DNA of 64,000 nucleotides from Caldilineaceae bacterium bin5 (GTDB taxonomy: Bacteria; Chloroflexota; Anaerolineae; Caldilineales; Caldilineaceae), in NCBI GenBank assembly GCA_002238445.1, contig MPML01000021.1, positions 1-64,000 on the forward strand, written 5' to 3'. The notes beneath the pieces are model-generated. The model did not search any database, was not told where the DNA came from, and saw only the letters and a list, made by a program, of their open reading frames with translations. The translations under genes were made by a program, and so were the position numbers. Below are positions 1 through 8,929 of this stretch, one piece after another. The first letter of the stretch is position 1. Every line of letters starts with the position of its first letter.

Positions 1-785
1 CGCGCCGGCCGCGGCGCACGCGCTGTCCCGTCCAATTCAACGTTGATCCACCCGTCAAACCCGCCGTTCTCCGCCAGAATGGCAAAGATCTCAGGCATGG
101 GCAGAATCCCATTACCGATCGGCTCGTAGTTCACATAGCCGCTGCGGTCGATCTCCTTGCCGTCGCCATCCCGCTCGTAGCTCCCGTTCCAGTCCTTCAA
201 ATGGACGTGGACGATGCGGTCCCGGTACGTGCGCATCACCTCCAGTATGTCGCTGCCCCCCTTTGCGATCTGACCCGTATCCGGCGCAAATCCGATCAGC
301 GACGCATCGACCAGCCCCATAATCGTGTCGATGTCCTCACGCGTCTCGATAGCCGTCCCCGTGTGCGGGTGCAGCCCAACAGCGAGCCCGTTCTGATGGC
401 AATACTCTCCGATCTGATTCAGCGCGTCGGCCAGTCGCCGGAACTGGTCCGGCGTATAACCGTCCGCAGGACGCGGACCGCCCTGCAGTACCAACGTCTC
501 ACCCCCAGGCAGCGCACGCAGCCCATCCGCCTCCCGACGGGCCACCTCCTGATCGGCCGCCGCCGTCTCCGGGTTGATCCACTCCTTGTAGCAGTAGGCG
601 GCAGCGGTTGGGATGCCAAAACTGTCGACCAGACCGCGATATCCCCCCGGCCTGCTTTCGTTCAGCTCGAGAATAATGAACGCAAAAGTCTCAAATCCCT
701 GATACCCGAGTTCGGCAGTATCGCGGTACGCCTCTTCTACATCCCCTGGAATGCCCCACGTGATTCCAGTATGGCCAATCTTCAT
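1..785 (-). CDS. Sugar phosphate isomerase/epimerase, IolE-like TIM barrel (partial, runs off the window)
   Basis: The reading frame starts at ATG 785 (MKIGHTGITWG) and stays open to base 1, so the C-terminus lies outside the window. About 261 residues are visible. The protein looks like the xylose-isomerase-like TIM-barrel family that includes inosose dehydratase and related ketose epimerases. Visible support is the AAYCYKEW segment, the LVLQGG and GLHPHTGT strand ends, FAPDTGQI, VHVHLKDWNG and a terminal NVELDGT, which are the strand-end motifs carrying the metal-binding Glu/Asp/His residues of the family. The gene is last on the minus-strand sugar run, 56 bases after an SDR dehydrogenase. 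It probably isomerises or dehydrates a sugar or inositol derivative made by the neighbouring dehydrogenases. Family assignment is firm; substrate is unknown. Confidence 0.85.
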   Translation of the reverse strand, partial: MKIGHTGITWGIPGDVEEAYRDTAELGYQGFETFAFIILELNESRPGGYRGLVDSFGIPTAAAYCYKEWINPETAAADQEVARREADGLRALPGGETLVLQGGPRPADGYTPDQFRRLADALNQIGEYCHQNGLAVGLHPHTGTAIETREDIDTIMGLVDASLIGFAPDTGQIAKGGSDILEVMRTYRDRIVHVHLKDWNGSYERDGDGKEIDRSGYVNYEPIGNGILPMPEIFAILAENGGFDGWINVELDGTARAPRPA

Positions 786-841
786 GGTCCTCTCCTCGAA
801 AAAATGCCCGGTTGTATTGCTGGCCAATGATCACCGGCACC

Positions 842-1600
842 CTACATGATGCGGAATCCACCATCCACATACAGCGACTGCCCCGTCACATAACTGGCCT
901 TGTCCGAAGCAAGAAATGCCGCCACGTGCCCAATTTCGTCCGGCTCTCCCGCACGTTTGAGCGCAATACTCTCCAACACAACCGGCAGGATCTCAGGGTC
1001 CTTCATCACCCAGCTGGTCATGTCCGTGTCGATCAGACCCGGATTGATACAGTTAACGCGAATGTTGTGCTCGGCCAGTTCGACCGCCAAATTCGCCGTC
1101 AGCGCCTCTACGCCCCGCTTACTCGGCGCATAATGCGCCCGCCCCGGCAACACCATCCCCGCCTGCACCGACCCTATGTTGACGATTGCGCCGCCTTTCC
1201 CACCGGCAATCATCTGACGGACCGCCGCCTGCGCGCACAGAAACTCGCCCCGCAGGTTGATGTTTGTCACACGCTCCCACTCCTCCGGCGTTATCTCCAG
1301 GAAGGGCACGATCGACTCCACGCCGGCATTGTTCACCAGAATGTCCAGCCCGCCCAACTCCGCAACCACGCCGTCCACCATCGCCTGCACCTGGTCGGGC
1401 TGAGCAACATCGGCCATAGCCACCACCGCGCGGCCACCCAAATCGCGAACTTCCTGCGCGACCGCCTCGGCCTGACCCGCTCCCTCCACATCATTGACGG
1501 CCACATCGGCCCCCTCCGCCGCCAGCGCCAGGCAGATGCCTCGCCCTATCCCTCGGCGCCCACCTGTTACCAGTGCAACTTTTCCTTGCAGAATGCCCAT
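842..1600 (-). CDS. SDR-family NAD(P)-dependent oxidoreductase
   Basis: A classical short-chain dehydrogenase of 252 residues. The frame extends upstream to 1717, but the start at 1600 (MGILQGKVALVTGG) is preceded by AAAAAGGAG at good spacing, and the longer version only adds non-homologous residues. Visible motifs are the cofactor loop TGGRRGIG near residue 11, LVNNAG, the catalytic Ser (IGSVQ) and Tyr-x3-Lys (YAPSK), and the usual YVTGQSLYVDGG C-terminus. It would interconvert an alcohol and a ketone on a sugar, polyol or similar compound using NAD(P)H in the cytoplasm. It starts 20 bases after the stop of the Gfo/Idh gene, so the two are almost certainly co-transcribed. Substrate cannot be read from sequence. 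Confidence 0.93.
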   Translation of the reverse strand: MGILQGKVALVTGGRRGIGRGICLALAAEGADVAVNDVEGAGQAEAVAQEVRDLGGRAVVAMADVAQPDQVQAMVDGVVAELGGLDILVNNAGVESIVPFLEITPEEWERVTNINLRGEFLCAQAAVRQMIAGGKGGAIVNIGSVQAGMVLPGRAHYAPSKRGVEALTANLAVELAEHNIRVNCINPGLIDTDMTSWVMKDPEILPVVLESIALKRAGEPDEIGHVAAFLASDKASYVTGQSLYVDGGFRIM

Positions 1601-1620
1601 CTCTACACTCCTTTTTGGTT

Positions 1621-2790
1621 TCAGGATTCCCGTCTGACTCGCCATCTTTCCCGCGGGTTCGGTGAGACGTGTCTCCCGGTCTCGTCCCCCTGTGGAGGGA
1701 AATCCCCCGTTTCGCACATCGCCAGGAATGGATTATCCCGCGCCTCGACCGGGAACTTGACGATGGAACGCCGCCGCGCCGACTCATAGATGCCAATCAT
1801 CACCTCGGTGATCTTGCGGCCGTTCTCGCCATCCAAGGGATGGGGCGCCCCCGTCTCGATCGTCTCTATCAGATCCTTGATCTCCAGCCCAATTGCGCTC
1901 ACAGGGGCCGGCCATTCAATCTCTATGTCCTCGATTTCGCTGCCCCGAAAGATGCGCACCGCAGGCGTCGACTCGATATCCGTGATTTTGAATACGTCAC
2001 CGTAGACTTCCAGCCTGCCCTCGTCGCCGTGAATGATGAAATGGTGGTAACGATGGCGCTCGTCGCTCCAGCTCGGATCCAACGACTGCTGCCGCCTGAT
2101 CTCGCCTTCTCGCGCCGCTTCGCGCGCCATCCAGCCCCAGACCATGTTGGCTCTTACCTGGTTCGTAAACGCCAGGAAGGCAATGCCCGCGTTTTCGCAG
2201 CGGTGACCGTAATACTCATAGCCTTCATGCCCGTCCACCTGCCCCAGCAAATGGTCGACTTCCGGCTCACCCAGCAGCGCCAGCAGCATATGGATCGTGT
2301 GCGTCCCGTCCGTCATCAGGCAACCGGCCTTCAGCGAGGCCTCAGCCGAGACCACGCGCCCGATCGCGCCGTCGGCAATCAACTCACGGGCACGCGCGTA
2401 CTGTGGCATATAGTAACGCTGGTGGCTGATGGTCAGCCGTGAGCCGGACGCCCGGCAGGCCTCCAGCATCTCGTCTGCTTCCGCCAAATCCATCGCCATC
2501 GGCTTTTCGCAAACGATGCCCCTGATCCCCGCCTCCGCCGCCGCCACCACCATCTCGCAGTGCAACGCATCGTGCGTCACCACCGACACCAAATCCGGCT
2601 TAACTTCAGCCAGCATCCTCCTGTAGTCGGTGAACAACCCCTCAGCGCCCGTCTCCTCCGCGAAAGCCTGCAGAGCATCTTCAGAGATATCGGCCCCAGC
2701 CACGATCGGAATGCCCAACTCCTTGTAAGCCTGCATGTGCCCCCGCGCCATCCGCCCGCACCCCATCACAGCAGCTCTGTAATCTGTCAT
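1621..2790 (-). CDS. Gfo/Idh/MocA family oxidoreductase
   Basis: A 389-residue NAD(P)-dependent sugar or polyol dehydrogenase. The N-terminal Rossmann fold shows AVMGCGRMARGHM (GxGxxA type), and the family hallmark EKPMA follows near residue 95, where the Lys contacts cofactor and substrate. The C-terminal half has the mixed beta-sheet substrate domain. AGGGGAAA precedes the ATG at 2790. It lies between a TIM-barrel isomerase and an SDR gene in one minus-strand run, a layout typical of inositol or rare-sugar oxidation pathways. Length is a little over the usual 330-380 residues because of a C-terminal tail after KFPVEARDNPF. Exact substrate unknown. Confidence 0.92.
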   Translation of the reverse strand: MTDYRAAVMGCGRMARGHMQAYKELGIPIVAGADISEDALQAFAEETGAEGLFTDYRRMLAEVKPDLVSVVTHDALHCEMVVAAAEAGIRGIVCEKPMAMDLAEADEMLEACRASGSRLTISHQRYYMPQYARARELIADGAIGRVVSAEASLKAGCLMTDGTHTIHMLLALLGEPEVDHLLGQVDGHEGYEYYGHRCENAGIAFLAFTNQVRANMVWGWMAREAAREGEIRRQQSLDPSWSDERHRYHHFIIHGDEGRLEVYGDVFKITDIESTPAVRIFRGSEIEDIEIEWPAPVSAIGLEIKDLIETIETGAPHPLDGENGRKITEVMIGIYESARRRSIVKFPVEARDNPFLAMCETGDFPPQGDETGRHVSPNPRERWRVRRES

Positions 2791-2835
2791 TGGAATTTCC
2801 CCTGGTGGAAGTTAGTGTCTTAGTGCCCGAGCCAG

Positions 2836-3843
2836 TCACGATTCGTTGCGCTTGGCATCCCCGACGCGTGCCACCGTCTCGTCGCGCAAACGTCGTGCAT
2901 AGTCGACATTATATTGAAGCCTGGCCGGAATCACCGCGGCCCAGTCAATCTCCCGGCTTTCCTCCGGGCGCGGATGGAGACCGGCTCGAACCTGCTGCTC
3001 CCCCCGCCACAGATGGCGCACAAAGCGGGCCATGCGCTCGGGCGTCAGATCGGTAAAGCTCTTGAGAAAGGCCTCGTCATACATCGGAATAGGGATAAAC
3101 CCGCCGCTGTCCTCAATATTCAGGTGGACATTCGGATTGGCCCGGTAGAGAATCTCAACGACTTCAGGCAGATCGACCAGGCCGCGCCCCAAAGGCGCGC
3201 CGCCCAGCCAGTTGTACCCTTCCGCAGTCGGGTAGATGCACGTGTCTTTGAAATGGGTCGTATGCACGTAAGGCGCCAGCACGCGGGCCGCGTCTACAGG
3301 ATCTTCGAGCAACCCCAAAGCGTTGGCCGTATCCAGGTTGACGCGTACGTGGGCGGAATCCACGGCTTCAATAATATGCACAAGTTCAAGCGAAGTCAGG
3401 TCGACATGGAGTTCCATCGTGATCATCACGTCGTGATCCGCGGCGAGCAGGCTTAGCTCACGTAAGACCTGAATGGTCAACTCGATCTGTTCCGCCAATG
3501 TCGGCGCCGAAAAAGTACGCTCCTTGAGCAGGCCAAAACAGGTATTCAGGATCGGTGCATTCAACTTCTTGGCCAGCGCAAAAAGAGGTTTCCACTCCTC
3601 TACCGTCTCGGTAATGCTCCGCCCGCTCCGGCCTGGGTTGACACCCGCTCCAGCCAATTCAAGAAAGAGTCCCTGCGCCTCTGCCTCTGCCGCCAGCGTT
3701 TCAATATAGGCATCATCGCGCCCCTTCAACAGACTGGATGAAAAGTGCAGTCCCTCCAGACTGTGGGCCCTGGTCAGTTCCAGAAGCTCCAACGGGTCGA
3801 GACTGACCGCCTTGAGTGTCAATGCGTCGAGTCCGACTTTCAT
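2836..3843 (-). CDS. Sugar phosphate isomerase/epimerase (TIM barrel)
   Basis: A 335-residue xylose-isomerase-like TIM-barrel protein. Of two adjacent ATGs (3846 and 3843) the second (MKVGLDALTLK) is better placed behind GGAGG; the longer frame to 3888 has no family residues. Visible motifs are LEGLHFSSS, LFLELAGAGVN, MITMELHVD, VNLDTANALG, HTTHFKDTC and LNIEDSGGF, which supply the acidic and His metal ligands expected at the barrel's C-terminal face. The C-terminal 50 residues (HLWRGEQQVRAG and after) are an extension. It is cytoplasmic, and the context suggests conversion of a sugar or polyol imported by the upstream ABC transporter. It is distinct from the IolE-like gene at the window start. 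Confidence 0.85.
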   Translation of the reverse strand: MKVGLDALTLKAVSLDPLELLELTRAHSLEGLHFSSSLLKGRDDAYIETLAAEAEAQGLFLELAGAGVNPGRSGRSITETVEEWKPLFALAKKLNAPILNTCFGLLKERTFSAPTLAEQIELTIQVLRELSLLAADHDVMITMELHVDLTSLELVHIIEAVDSAHVRVNLDTANALGLLEDPVDAARVLAPYVHTTHFKDTCIYPTAEGYNWLGGAPLGRGLVDLPEVVEILYRANPNVHLNIEDSGGFIPIPMYDEAFLKSFTDLTPERMARFVRHLWRGEQQVRAGLHPRPEESREIDWAAVIPARLQYNVDYARRLRDETVARVGDAKRNES

Positions 3844-3920
3844 CATGCCTCCAATGGCTAATGGTCTGCAACTGCATTCGCGCGACACCGACTATCGATC
3901 CACGCCCGTAATTCTGTCGG

Positions 3921-6794
3921 TCAGGCCAGCGCTTCGCCCATTTTTATGGCCTGGAAAGTCTTCATCCGCATCAGCAGCCAAAGCGTGCCGACCGCGGCCG
4001 CCAACACCATGATCAACATCGCCAGCACCAATTGCGCCACATCATCCCAGGCTATCTGCACGACGAACGGCGGGATCAAATCGGCCTCATCGTACCCAAT
4101 CTGGTAGAAGGGAATGAAAAGGTAACTGCTCAGAAGTCCCAGGTAGCTGCCGGCAGCAATGCCCGCTGTCGTAACCATCACCTGTTCGCCGCCAAGCGAA
4201 AAGACAAGCTGACTGGTTGAAAGACCCATCGCCCGCAGAATGCCGAGCTGGATGAATCGTTGGCGAAACGACAGCGCCGAATATATCACCAGCGCCAGCA
4301 CACTCAGCATGGCGACGGCGATGAAACCCACCGAAAGAAAGCCGAACAGGCCGACGCGCGCGGGCCGCGCCTGCTCCTCCGCCAACTCCGAATGTGCATC
4401 CTCGATCGCCAGTATTCTGTAACCAAGTTCATCCAAGGAGCTTGTCAACTGCTCCGGATCGATGGCTTCTTCCGTGGCCAGCCACACCCTGTATGGAACC
4501 TCGTGGCCCAGCAGCGAAAAAATGTAGTTCAGATTGGCAACAAAGAATTCGCCGTCCTCCGGGTAGACGGTTGGAAAATATTCCATTGCCCCCACTATCT
4601 GAAAATCAAATGTCGCATTGCTGGCAGAGACGAGCCCGCTAAGCGCGATGGTGTCGCCAACCTGTAGACCAAGAGTGTCCAACATCGACTGGCTGACAAT
4701 TACACCGCCATACTCCAGCGCCAGCGCATTCATTAGCGCACCCAGCGAAGCATCAGCGAAGTCCCGCCGGAAATACGCGACCTCCGGAAACTGGTTGCGG
4801 TCGATGCCGAAGAGCCGGCCGTTGACTAGCCTGCTGCCGACACGCGCGGAAACGGGGAATTCGCCAATCCGGGTCGCCGCCCTTACACCCGGCGCTTGCC
4901 TGTGCTCATCCACAGGCAGGTTTATCCAGACAAACTCCTCTTCCCCCTCTTCCACAGGGCCGTCGTCGGAAGGTAACATCCGCAAAGCCGCCCCTTCGGT
5001 CAGGGTGACGTCCGCTCCCACCTCGTAAAAAATGCGCGCCACCAGGTTCGCGTCGAGCGTGCGCGCCATCGACGCTGTAAAAGTGCCCAGGCTTGTTGTC
5101 AGGATCAGCAACAACAACAGGCTGGTGTAGACCCTGCCCGTTCGTGCCAGGTTATAGAACGCCAACAGCATCGAGACTCCGCCCAAGCGTGACCACAGCA
5201 AACTCAGAGCGGCTGCGATGAGAGGAAAAAGACGGGCGGCTACAAGCGCGACCGCAAGAATAAAAAGCGCCGGCGCCAGAAATAGCAGCGGATTGTCCAG
5301 CGGATCGGTGGGAACATTGGCCTGCAGAAAAGCGATCCGACCCTGCGTATTTAGCAAATAGTATCCATAACCCGCTACGCCCAGCAGCAGAAAGTCAAGG
5401 TACGAGCGCTCCCAGAAGGAGCGGCGTTGGCGGCGGCTCACCTCCTGCTTGGCTTCGACAATCGCCAGCCGCGCCGCGCCCATCGCCGGCAACACGGTTG
5501 CAAAAAGGGCGCCTCCAATCGCGACAAAAGTATAGGTCATGCTGGTCGCAGTCGCCTCGACCTGCAGCGGTGACTGCCCATCAAATGTCATAAAGAAGCG
5601 CGTCCCGCCTATTAACTGCGCCACCACACGACCCAATAGCGGGCCAATTGCCAGCGCTACGATCCCTAGCGTAACCCCCTGGAGCAGATAAATGGAGAAG
5701 ACCTGTCCCGTCGTTGCCCCCCGGCTTTTCAGGATCGAAATCTCTATCTGCTGGCGCTTCACTGTGCTGTCGGCAACCAGAACAATAAAATAGAGCACCA
5801 ACCCAAGAATGGGAATGCTGAACAGGAGCAGAAGAACTGCTTGGGCGGATGCTGACAATTGGTAGCGTCTGAGCGCAGAGACAGGCGAAAGCTCTAGATA
5901 TGCAGTCGAAATCACGTTCTTTATCTGTCGGTCAACATAGTTGACCCTGCCCATAAACCTGTCCACATCCTCAGCGCGTACCGATTCGCCGTTGACCACC
6001 CTGTACCAGCCAACATCTGTCAGCGCGTGCGGAACTATTGCCCCAATCTTCCCGACATATCTCTCCTTCGGTACCAGAAAGACGTTCGCGAAAGATGCCG
6101 GCGGCAGATGCCACGTGGCGCCCCCGTCTGCGCGCGGAATCCAGATGCCAGCAATGCGTACCGGAACCTCCAGTCGCATAACTGCGCCGTTGGGCAAACG
6201 CACGCTTGGGTCGAAAAGTGTGTATCTTTCCCCTACCTGCAGTCCGGCCTCGACCGCGAATGCCTGGCTGGCCAGGATGGCGACTTCGTCGCTGCTATCT
6301 CCCGCACTGCTATCCAGTGCCGGCAGTTCGCCCTCAACAATCGATACGTACTCCTCCATATGGTCGATAAAGCCCAGATAGCCTCGCAAAAGAGGCTGGT
6401 CCCGCAGTTCGTACTCCCCGTCCCGAACCGGAAACACCTGCAGCAGGTCGCTCTTGACATAATGCATGTCCGACCGGTACGGGAGTCCCAAATCCTGCGT
6501 GTAGCGAGTCTCCATGTACTGGTTCAGAGCGAAATAGTCCTGCCAATCGGCGCCTTCGACGCTCGACCCTTTTACATAATGATAGAAAAATGAGAATGCG
6601 GAGCGATTGGGTACTGTCTGCAGCTCATGCTGCAAGAGGGAGCGGTTGGCCGCGTCGGTGTACATCGGCGGCGCCGATGCCAGCGCCACCACAACGCTCC
6701 AACCAAGCAGAAGACAAACTGTCAGAACCGGTTCGGAACTGAATCGCCGGAGAGCAATTCTCCAGAGGCCAAGATAGCTGTAAACGGAACGCAT
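3921..6794 (-). CDS. Giant FtsX/MacB-like ABC permease, no ATPase partner nearby
   Basis: A 957-residue membrane protein starting at ATG 6794 (MRSVYSYLGLWRIALRRF); a TTG at 6827 is possible but has no better ribosome site. It has an N-terminal membrane anchor, a large extracytoplasmic MacB-type domain (about 50-300), an FtsX-type membrane block with three to four helices (about 320-440), further helices, a second extracytoplasmic domain (about 590-800) and a second FtsX block ending in TLWLLMRM. This is the fused two-half architecture of ABC3-type permeases for lipoprotein or peptide export. No ATP-binding gene is adjacent. It sits inside the sugar operon, 38 bases after the MalG-type permease and 77 before an isomerase. 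It is paralogous to the permease at 25.3-28.1 kb (shared FRRDFADASLGALMN-type and YFPTV motifs). Role unknown. Confidence 0.85.
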   Translation of the reverse strand: MRSVYSYLGLWRIALRRFSSEPVLTVCLLLGWSVVVALASAPPMYTDAANRSLLQHELQTVPNRSAFSFFYHYVKGSSVEGADWQDYFALNQYMETRYTQDLGLPYRSDMHYVKSDLLQVFPVRDGEYELRDQPLLRGYLGFIDHMEEYVSIVEGELPALDSSAGDSSDEVAILASQAFAVEAGLQVGERYTLFDPSVRLPNGAVMRLEVPVRIAGIWIPRADGGATWHLPPASFANVFLVPKERYVGKIGAIVPHALTDVGWYRVVNGESVRAEDVDRFMGRVNYVDRQIKNVISTAYLELSPVSALRRYQLSASAQAVLLLLFSIPILGLVLYFIVLVADSTVKRQQIEISILKSRGATTGQVFSIYLLQGVTLGIVALAIGPLLGRVVAQLIGGTRFFMTFDGQSPLQVEATATSMTYTFVAIGGALFATVLPAMGAARLAIVEAKQEVSRRQRRSFWERSYLDFLLLGVAGYGYYLLNTQGRIAFLQANVPTDPLDNPLLFLAPALFILAVALVAARLFPLIAAALSLLWSRLGGVSMLLAFYNLARTGRVYTSLLLLLILTTSLGTFTASMARTLDANLVARIFYEVGADVTLTEGAALRMLPSDDGPVEEGEEEFVWINLPVDEHRQAPGVRAATRIGEFPVSARVGSRLVNGRLFGIDRNQFPEVAYFRRDFADASLGALMNALALEYGGVIVSQSMLDTLGLQVGDTIALSGLVSASNATFDFQIVGAMEYFPTVYPEDGEFFVANLNYIFSLLGHEVPYRVWLATEEAIDPEQLTSSLDELGYRILAIEDAHSELAEEQARPARVGLFGFLSVGFIAVAMLSVLALVIYSALSFRQRFIQLGILRAMGLSTSQLVFSLGGEQVMVTTAGIAAGSYLGLLSSYLFIPFYQIGYDEADLIPPFVVQIAWDDVAQLVLAMLIMVLAAAVGTLWLLMRMKTFQAIKMGEALA

Positions 6795-6832
6795 TGAAGT
6801 ATTCAGGAGAGACCGCAGCGCTCCCAAGCAGC

Positions 6833-7714
6833 TTACATCTTGATGGCGCCGGAGCTAAGCCCTTCGACAAACAGGCGGCTGGTAAAGGCGAACAAAATGA
6901 TGAGAGGAATCGAAGCGATTACATAACCCGCCATCAGAGGACCCCAAATCGTGTACCAGGCGGTTCGAAATGCATAGAGTCCGATGGTTAGGGTCATGAG
7001 TTCGTTACTGCGGAGTGTAACCAGGGGCCAGATAACGTCGTTCCATGTGCTCAGAACGTGCATAATGGCGACGACGCCAATTATCGACTGCGACAGCGGG
7101 ATGCCAATGTGACGGAATACCTGCAACTCATTGGCGCCGTCTATCCGCGCCGCTTCAAACATTTCGCCCGGCAGTGCTTCGAAGAACTGTCGTAGAATGA
7201 AAATGGCAAAAACCTGCCCGCCCGCAATGTAAGGAGCGATCAAAACCCAGCGCGTATTCAGCAGACCGAGGTCTTTTACCAGCAGGAAGGCCGGAATCAG
7301 CGTAAGTTCCCCTGGCACCATTAATAGAGCCAGCACGCCGAAAAAGAAGATTTCTCTCCCCGGGAAAGGATAGCGCGCAAATGCCCAAGCTGCAATCGCC
7401 GCCAGAATAACCATGCCAACCACCGAGGCGCCGCTGGTGATTATGCTGTTTAAAATGTAGCGGGAAACGATGCGCCAGGCTTCAAGATAATTGTCGGGGT
7501 GGAGCGGAAACGTGACTGTGAACGGGAAATGGTCGAACTGCGGGATATCTTTGAACGAAATGATTATCGTGATGACGAATGGCAAAAACATGAAAAACAG
7601 GAAGGCACCCAGTCCCAGATGGCGCCACCAATCCCCCGTGCGCCAAGCGCGGCGCCAGCCCGCGCCCAACGACATACGTTGCACCGGTTGCGGTTGTCCT
7701 TCCAGTACTGTCAT
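6833..7714 (-). CDS. Carbohydrate ABC transporter permease (MalG type)
   Basis: A 293-residue inner-membrane permease with six predicted helices. The diagnostic EAA loop (EAARIDGANELQVFRHIGIP) contacts the transport ATPase. The start at 7714 is preceded by AGGAGAG. It pairs with the MalF-type permease at 7804-8769 and the binding protein at 8930-10399 to form a CUT1-type sugar importer. As in many such operons no ATPase gene is present, so a shared MsmK/UgpC-like ATPase encoded elsewhere is expected. Substrate is probably a sugar or oligosaccharide linked to the downstream isomerases and dehydrogenases. Confidence 0.94.
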   Translation of the reverse strand: MTVLEGQPQPVQRMSLGAGWRRAWRTGDWWRHLGLGAFLFFMFLPFVITIIISFKDIPQFDHFPFTVTFPLHPDNYLEAWRIVSRYILNSIITSGASVVGMVILAAIAAWAFARYPFPGREIFFFGVLALLMVPGELTLIPAFLLVKDLGLLNTRWVLIAPYIAGGQVFAIFILRQFFEALPGEMFEAARIDGANELQVFRHIGIPLSQSIIGVVAIMHVLSTWNDVIWPLVTLRSNELMTLTIGLYAFRTAWYTIWGPLMAGYVIASIPLIILFAFTSRLFVEGLSSGAIKM

Positions 7715-7803
7715 CGCTCAACTCTCCTGTCGTCCGGGTGATCCTGCGCCTATCCCTGGCTGGTGCCTCGGCAACCTCTGTTCACAAACCTTGCGCTCGC
7801 CAC

Positions 7804-8769
7804 TCAATAGTCACCCGTCTTGACGAACTTCACATTTATGATCGTCAAACCCATTATCAACACAAACAGAAACATCCCGATCGCGGAAGCGTAGCCCATC
7901 TTATTCCACAAAAAGGCGTTGTTGTACATCCACAGCCCGGGCACCATACTCGCCGTTCCCGGCCCGCCGGCTGTCATCACAAAGACCGCTACCCAGCCCT
8001 GCAGGCCGCCAATGACCGCCAACACGATGATCAGCTTGAACTGACCGAGAATAAGAGGGATGTCGATAGAAAAGATTCGACGCAGACCGGAGCATCCGTC
8101 TACCAGCGAACTGTCTATCACCTCATCTGAGATGCCCTGCAGGCCAGCCAGATAGATGAGCACGGTGACACCGCCCACCCACGGGAACCCCATGAACGTA
8201 ACCGCATAAAGCGCCGTCTTCGGGCTGCCCAGCCACGGCTGCTGCCAGTCCTCCAGTCCGACCCCCTCCAGAAAGGCGTTCAAAAGGCCGTGCGTGCCGT
8301 CATAGATGAACTGCCATAGCAACAAGATGACGATGCCTGGCACCACAGCTGGCAGGATGGTCAGGACGCGATACGTGTACTTGTGTACATTGCTGCGCAA
8401 GTTGAAGATCAGTTCAGCGACAATGAAGGGAAACGTGACCGCACTGATCACCCGCCATGACGTGAGCAGGCTCACATGGCGCAGCGACTTAAGGAAAGTA
8501 TCATCCCTGATGAAAAGCTTCTCGAAGTTCCCCAACCCCAGAAACTCCGGCGGCAGGCCGATGTCCCACTTGAAAAAGGCCCGGTATAGCCCCATAAAGG
8601 CCGGGTAATAGTTGAAGGTCAGCAGCAGCGCAAAAGTGGGGACCAGCATCAGGTAAACGAACCGGTAACGATAGATACGTTGCCCGAGCGTGGCCTGCCT
8701 GTCCTGCGGTACCGCCGGTCCCGCGGCCGCAGCATGTGAGGCAGGTGCGCGAATCTCTTCCGTTGTCAT
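7804..8769 (-). CDS. Carbohydrate ABC transporter permease (MalF/UgpA type)
   Basis: A 321-residue inner-membrane permease. After a 45-residue cytoplasmic N-terminus come six helices, beginning FVYLMLVPTFALLLTF. The EAA-like loop is DSSLVDGCSGLRRIFSIDIP, in which the Glu-Ala-Ala is replaced by Ser-Ser-Leu, a tolerated change in this family. GGGAAAA lies upstream of the ATG at 8769. It is separated from the binding-protein gene by 160 bases holding a strong hairpin, and from the MalG-type permease by 89 bases. Together these three genes form a sugar importer. Confidence 0.94.
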   Translation of the reverse strand: MTTEEIRAPASHAAAAGPAVPQDRQATLGQRIYRYRFVYLMLVPTFALLLTFNYYPAFMGLYRAFFKWDIGLPPEFLGLGNFEKLFIRDDTFLKSLRHVSLLTSWRVISAVTFPFIVAELIFNLRSNVHKYTYRVLTILPAVVPGIVILLLWQFIYDGTHGLLNAFLEGVGLEDWQQPWLGSPKTALYAVTFMGFPWVGGVTVLIYLAGLQGISDEVIDSSLVDGCSGLRRIFSIDIPLILGQFKLIIVLAVIGGLQGWVAVFVMTAGGPGTASMVPGLWMYNNAFLWNKMGYASAIGMFLFVLIMGLTIINVKFVKTGDY

Positions 8770-8790
8770 AGCGCTTTTCCCGTTTCCACA

Positions 8791-8836
8791 GCGCAGGTGG
8801 GCTCCACAAGAATTGCCCCATGGAACCCACCTGCGC
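8791..8836 (-). repeat. Intercistronic inverted repeat between binding protein and permease
   Basis: Arms GCGCAGGTGGG (8791-8801) and CCCACCTGCGC (8826-8836) are perfectly complementary over 11 bp. One mismatch inward they continue as TCCA/TGGA, leaving a 14-base loop. No T-run follows on the minus strand, so a simple terminator is unlikely. In malE-malF-type operons a hairpin here stabilises the binding-protein message and lowers permease expression; that role is inferred. Confidence 0.75.
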
Positions 8837-8929
8837 CCATGAACTTCGAGTTCTGAGCTTCCAGCTCTCAGTTAACTCGACCGGCAAGTCGAAGTTCACC
8901 AAAAACTGAAAACTGACTACTAAAAACTA

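Noticed and set aside
842-1789. Long plus-strand frames opposite the SDR and Gfo/Idh genes
   Set aside because: No recognisable motifs; they mirror real minus-strand genes.
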